In this document: positions 6,424-8,226 of the stretch, one piece after another
How positions within the stretch are numbered: position 1 is the first letter of the stretch
Layout of the letters: each line of letters begins with the position of its first letter
Assembly (NCBI GenBank): GCA_903912435.1
Contig: CAIWHI010000130.1
Span: 1 to 8,226, forward strand
DNA from: an uncultured Bacteroidota bacterium
Lineage (GTDB): Bacteria; Bacteroidota; Bacteroidia; Chitinophagales; Chitinophagaceae
Reading direction: 5' to 3'
DNA: 8,226 nt
Translations under genes and position numbers: made by a program
The notes under the pieces: generated by a model
Told to the model about the DNA's origin: nothing
The model's input: the letters and a program-made list of their open reading frames with translations, nothing else
Databases searched by the model: none

Positions 6424-8226
6424 TTAAATATGATATTTAAGCAGGTCGTTCTTTTTCTCATCAAGCGCACTAATTTCGTCAGTGTTCCTGATTTTCGCCA
6501 AATAGTTAACGTTAGGCAGAACATGTAAATGCTCTAATACATAGAAGGTACGCTCCATCTGCTCATCTTTCCTCAACTTAGCAATATTACTATTAACGTC
6601 TTTTACGTTACCGAAAACTATTGCATCAGAAGGGCAAGCTTGCTGACAAGCTGTTTTCACTGCACCGTCCTTCATAGGATGACCTTCTTTCTTGGCACCT
6701 AGCTTAGCTTCTTGCAAACGCTGAACACAGAAAGTACATTTCTCCATTACACCACGGCTACGAACCGTAACATCAGGGTTAAGAACCATACGGGTAAGGC
6801 TATCATTGATATCATCACGACGGCCATCTTCATACATATTGTCTTCAAAACAATCTGCACCGTTCCAATCCATCCAATTGAAGTGACGTACTTTATATGG
6901 ACAGTTGTTAGCACAATATTTAGTACCGATACAACGGTTATAAGCCATTTGGTTAAGACCTTCTGAGCTATGGTTGGTTGCAGATACCGGACAAACATTT
7001 TCGCAAGGTGCGTTATCGCAATGCTGGCACATCAATGGCTGGAAGATAGTCTGGATAGTATCCGGATCATCTGACATACCACTGAAATATCGGTCGATAC
7101 GTATCCAATGCATTTCGTGGTTTTTCAATACGTGGTCTTTACCCACAATTGAAACGTTATTTTCAGCCATACAGCCAATAACACAAGCGCCACAACCGGT
7201 ACAAGTATTCAAGTCGATTGACATACCCCACTTAACACCTTCATACTGATAATTAGTATAAAGAGTACCATTTGCCCTGAAACCTTCTTCAGATGTAGAA
7301 TCAAGAATTTTCTCTTCCTTAGACTCTTTTCCTTCTTCAAGCCATGGAACGTGAGTGAACTCAGCTATTTCGTTTCCACGCTCTTTCAATAATACTTTAG
7401 GGTCTTTGCTGAACTCCTCAAGTGTATATTCATAAACTACAGGGCGTGCCTCGTAGCTACTATGTGTCTGTGTGATGGCAACATCATACTTATCATCAGT
7501 TCTGGTAACAGTAACTTCAGCATTTGATTCTACTGTAGTACCATTGAATACCCTGAAAGGATATGCGTTTTTACCACCTTTTTCGCTTCCTTTTGTTTCA
7601 TCACTTGCAGCAGCACGGCCAACTTTCTTATCACGACCGAAACCAAATGCTATAGCAATAACATCATTGTGCATACCAGGTACTACAACTACCGGCAAGG
7701 TAACAGAGTAACCATTAGCACCCTTTACTGTTACTACTCTTTTCTTAGAATCAACTTCGGTGAATCCGTCCATTTCGCAATCAAATTCTTTCGACTTTGA
7801 ACGCTTAGGAGAAACCATTACGTAGTTGTCCCATGTAGCTTTAGTGATTGGATCTGGCATTTCGAGCAACCATGGGTTATTACTCCATGCACCACCTGTA
7901 CCAATTCCTATTTTCTGATAAACAACTAATTCTAAACCTGAACCTACTTTCTTTTCACCGATTTTAGCGATTGCATCATTAACGTTACCATTAAATGCTG
8001 CACCACCATTTGGCATATCGCCCATAGGCTCTATAATACCATCCTGAAGAGCTTTGTCGAATGTTTCCTGGCCACCTAATTTCTTCATCCAGTAGTCTTT
8101 CCACATTTCAAGGTAGGTAGTAGTTGCACCCGCCCATGTTAAAAGGCTATCAGCAAGACTACGTGTTTTGAACAATGGAGCAATACCTGGTTGCATCAGG
8201 CTAAAATGATTAGCACGTGGCTCTGC
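6424..8226 (-). CDS. actB: Alternative Complex III subunit ActB, iron-sulfur subunit (5' end missing)
   Basis: Periplasm-facing subunit that carries electrons from quinol oxidation through an iron-sulfur chain. The last 600 residues are visible. The frame stays open to the window edge through AEPRANHFSL, so the Met at 8196 is internal. Residues about 1-290 are the end of a molybdopterin-oxidoreductase-like domain (NNPWLLEMPDPITK at about 116, PGMHNDVIAIAFGFGR at about 183), a fold that in ActB holds no molybdenum cofactor. The C-terminal ferredoxin-like part has Cys342, 345, 348, 352 (CTGCGACVIGC); Cys400, 403, 408, 412; Cys432, 438, 442 (CIGTKYCANNC); and Cys497, 500, 527, 531. Fifteen cysteines match the family's three [4Fe-4S] and one [3Fe-4S] clusters. 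A full protein is near 1000 residues. The expected upstream neighbour, actA, is outside the window. Confidence 0.96.
   Translation of the reverse strand, partial: AEPRANHFSLMQPGIAPLFKTRSLADSLLTWAGATTTYLEMWKDYWMKKLGGQETFDKALQDGIIEPMGDMPNGGAAFNGNVNDAIAKIGEKKVGSGLELVVYQKIGIGTGGAWSNNPWLLEMPDPITKATWDNYVMVSPKRSKSKEFDCEMDGFTEVDSKKRVVTVKGANGYSVTLPVVVVPGMHNDVIAIAFGFGRDKKVGRAAASDETKGSEKGGKNAYPFRVFNGTTVESNAEVTVTRTDDKYDVAITQTHSSYEARPVVYEYTLEEFSKDPKVLLKERGNEIAEFTHVPWLEEGKESKEEKILDSTSEEGFRANGTLYTNYQYEGVKWGMSIDLNTCTGCGACVIGCMAENNVSIVGKDHVLKNHEMHWIRIDRYFSGMSDDPDTIQTIFQPLMCQHCDNAPCENVCPVSATNHSSEGLNQMAYNRCIGTKYCANNCPYKVRHFNWMDWNGADCFEDNMYEDGRRDDINDSLTRMVLNPDVTVRSRGVMEKCTFCVQRLQEAKLGAKKEGHPMKDGAVKTACQQACPSDAIVFGNVKDVNSNIAKLRKDEQMERTFYVLEHLHVLPNVNYLAKIRNTDEISALDEKKNDLLKYHI

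Noticed and set aside
6712..7711. Plus- and minus-strand reading frames inside actB
   Set aside because: They overlap the conserved iron-sulfur and molybdopterin-like domains in other frames, with no independent support.
8194..8196. Met codon that could serve as the start of actB
   Set aside because: The frame stays open upstream to the window edge, the upstream residues look like ActB, and the family has a long N-terminal domain. The gene is therefore cut by the window edge, not started here.

Overview
The window is a gene cluster for respiratory electron transport in a bacterium, very probably a member of the Bacteroidota. The gene order, moderately A+T-rich coding sequence, near absence of Shine-Dalgarno sequences and A/T-rich leaders all fit that phylum. 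I cannot fix the genus from the sequence alone. All seven genes lie on the minus strand with short spacers (51 to 135 bp) and no recognisable terminator between them, so they look like one operon read from high to low coordinates.

In transcription order the genes are: actB (6424-8226, 5' end outside the window), iron-sulfur subunit; actC (4819-6288), NrfD/PsrC-like quinol-side membrane subunit; actD (4162-4740), DUF3341 membrane subunit; actE (3390-4067), monoheme cytochrome c lipoprotein; actF (2091-3317), second NrfD/PsrC-like membrane subunit; coxB (951-2006), CuA subunit II of a haem-copper oxidase; and coxA (1-899, 3' end outside the window), catalytic subunit I. The missing actA (multihaem cytochrome c) is expected just beyond position 8226. 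The rest of coxA, and probably further cox genes, are expected below position 1.

Together these encode Alternative Complex III and an A-type cytochrome oxidase. Alternative Complex III oxidises menaquinol, takes the place of the bc1 complex, and passes electrons through haem c groups. ActE and ActA haems probably feed CuA of CoxB, then haem a and the haem-CuB centre of CoxA, where oxygen is reduced. In relatives these complexes form a physical supercomplex, and the uninterrupted actBCDEF-coxBA order fits that. CoxB has no fused cytochrome c domain, so a separate haem protein must deliver electrons to it.

This is a known system, and I found no hidden mobile element, RNA gene, CRISPR array or unexplained gene. 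The points worth a second look are: a Glu-to-Gln change inside the CuA loop of CoxB; two extra N-terminal membrane segments in CoxB; histidine-rich tails on ActC and CoxA; a degenerate heptamer repeat and a shared 12-bp A-rich element just upstream of actE and actD; and small hairpins in the actB-actC spacer. There is no gene-free stretch longer than 135 bp.
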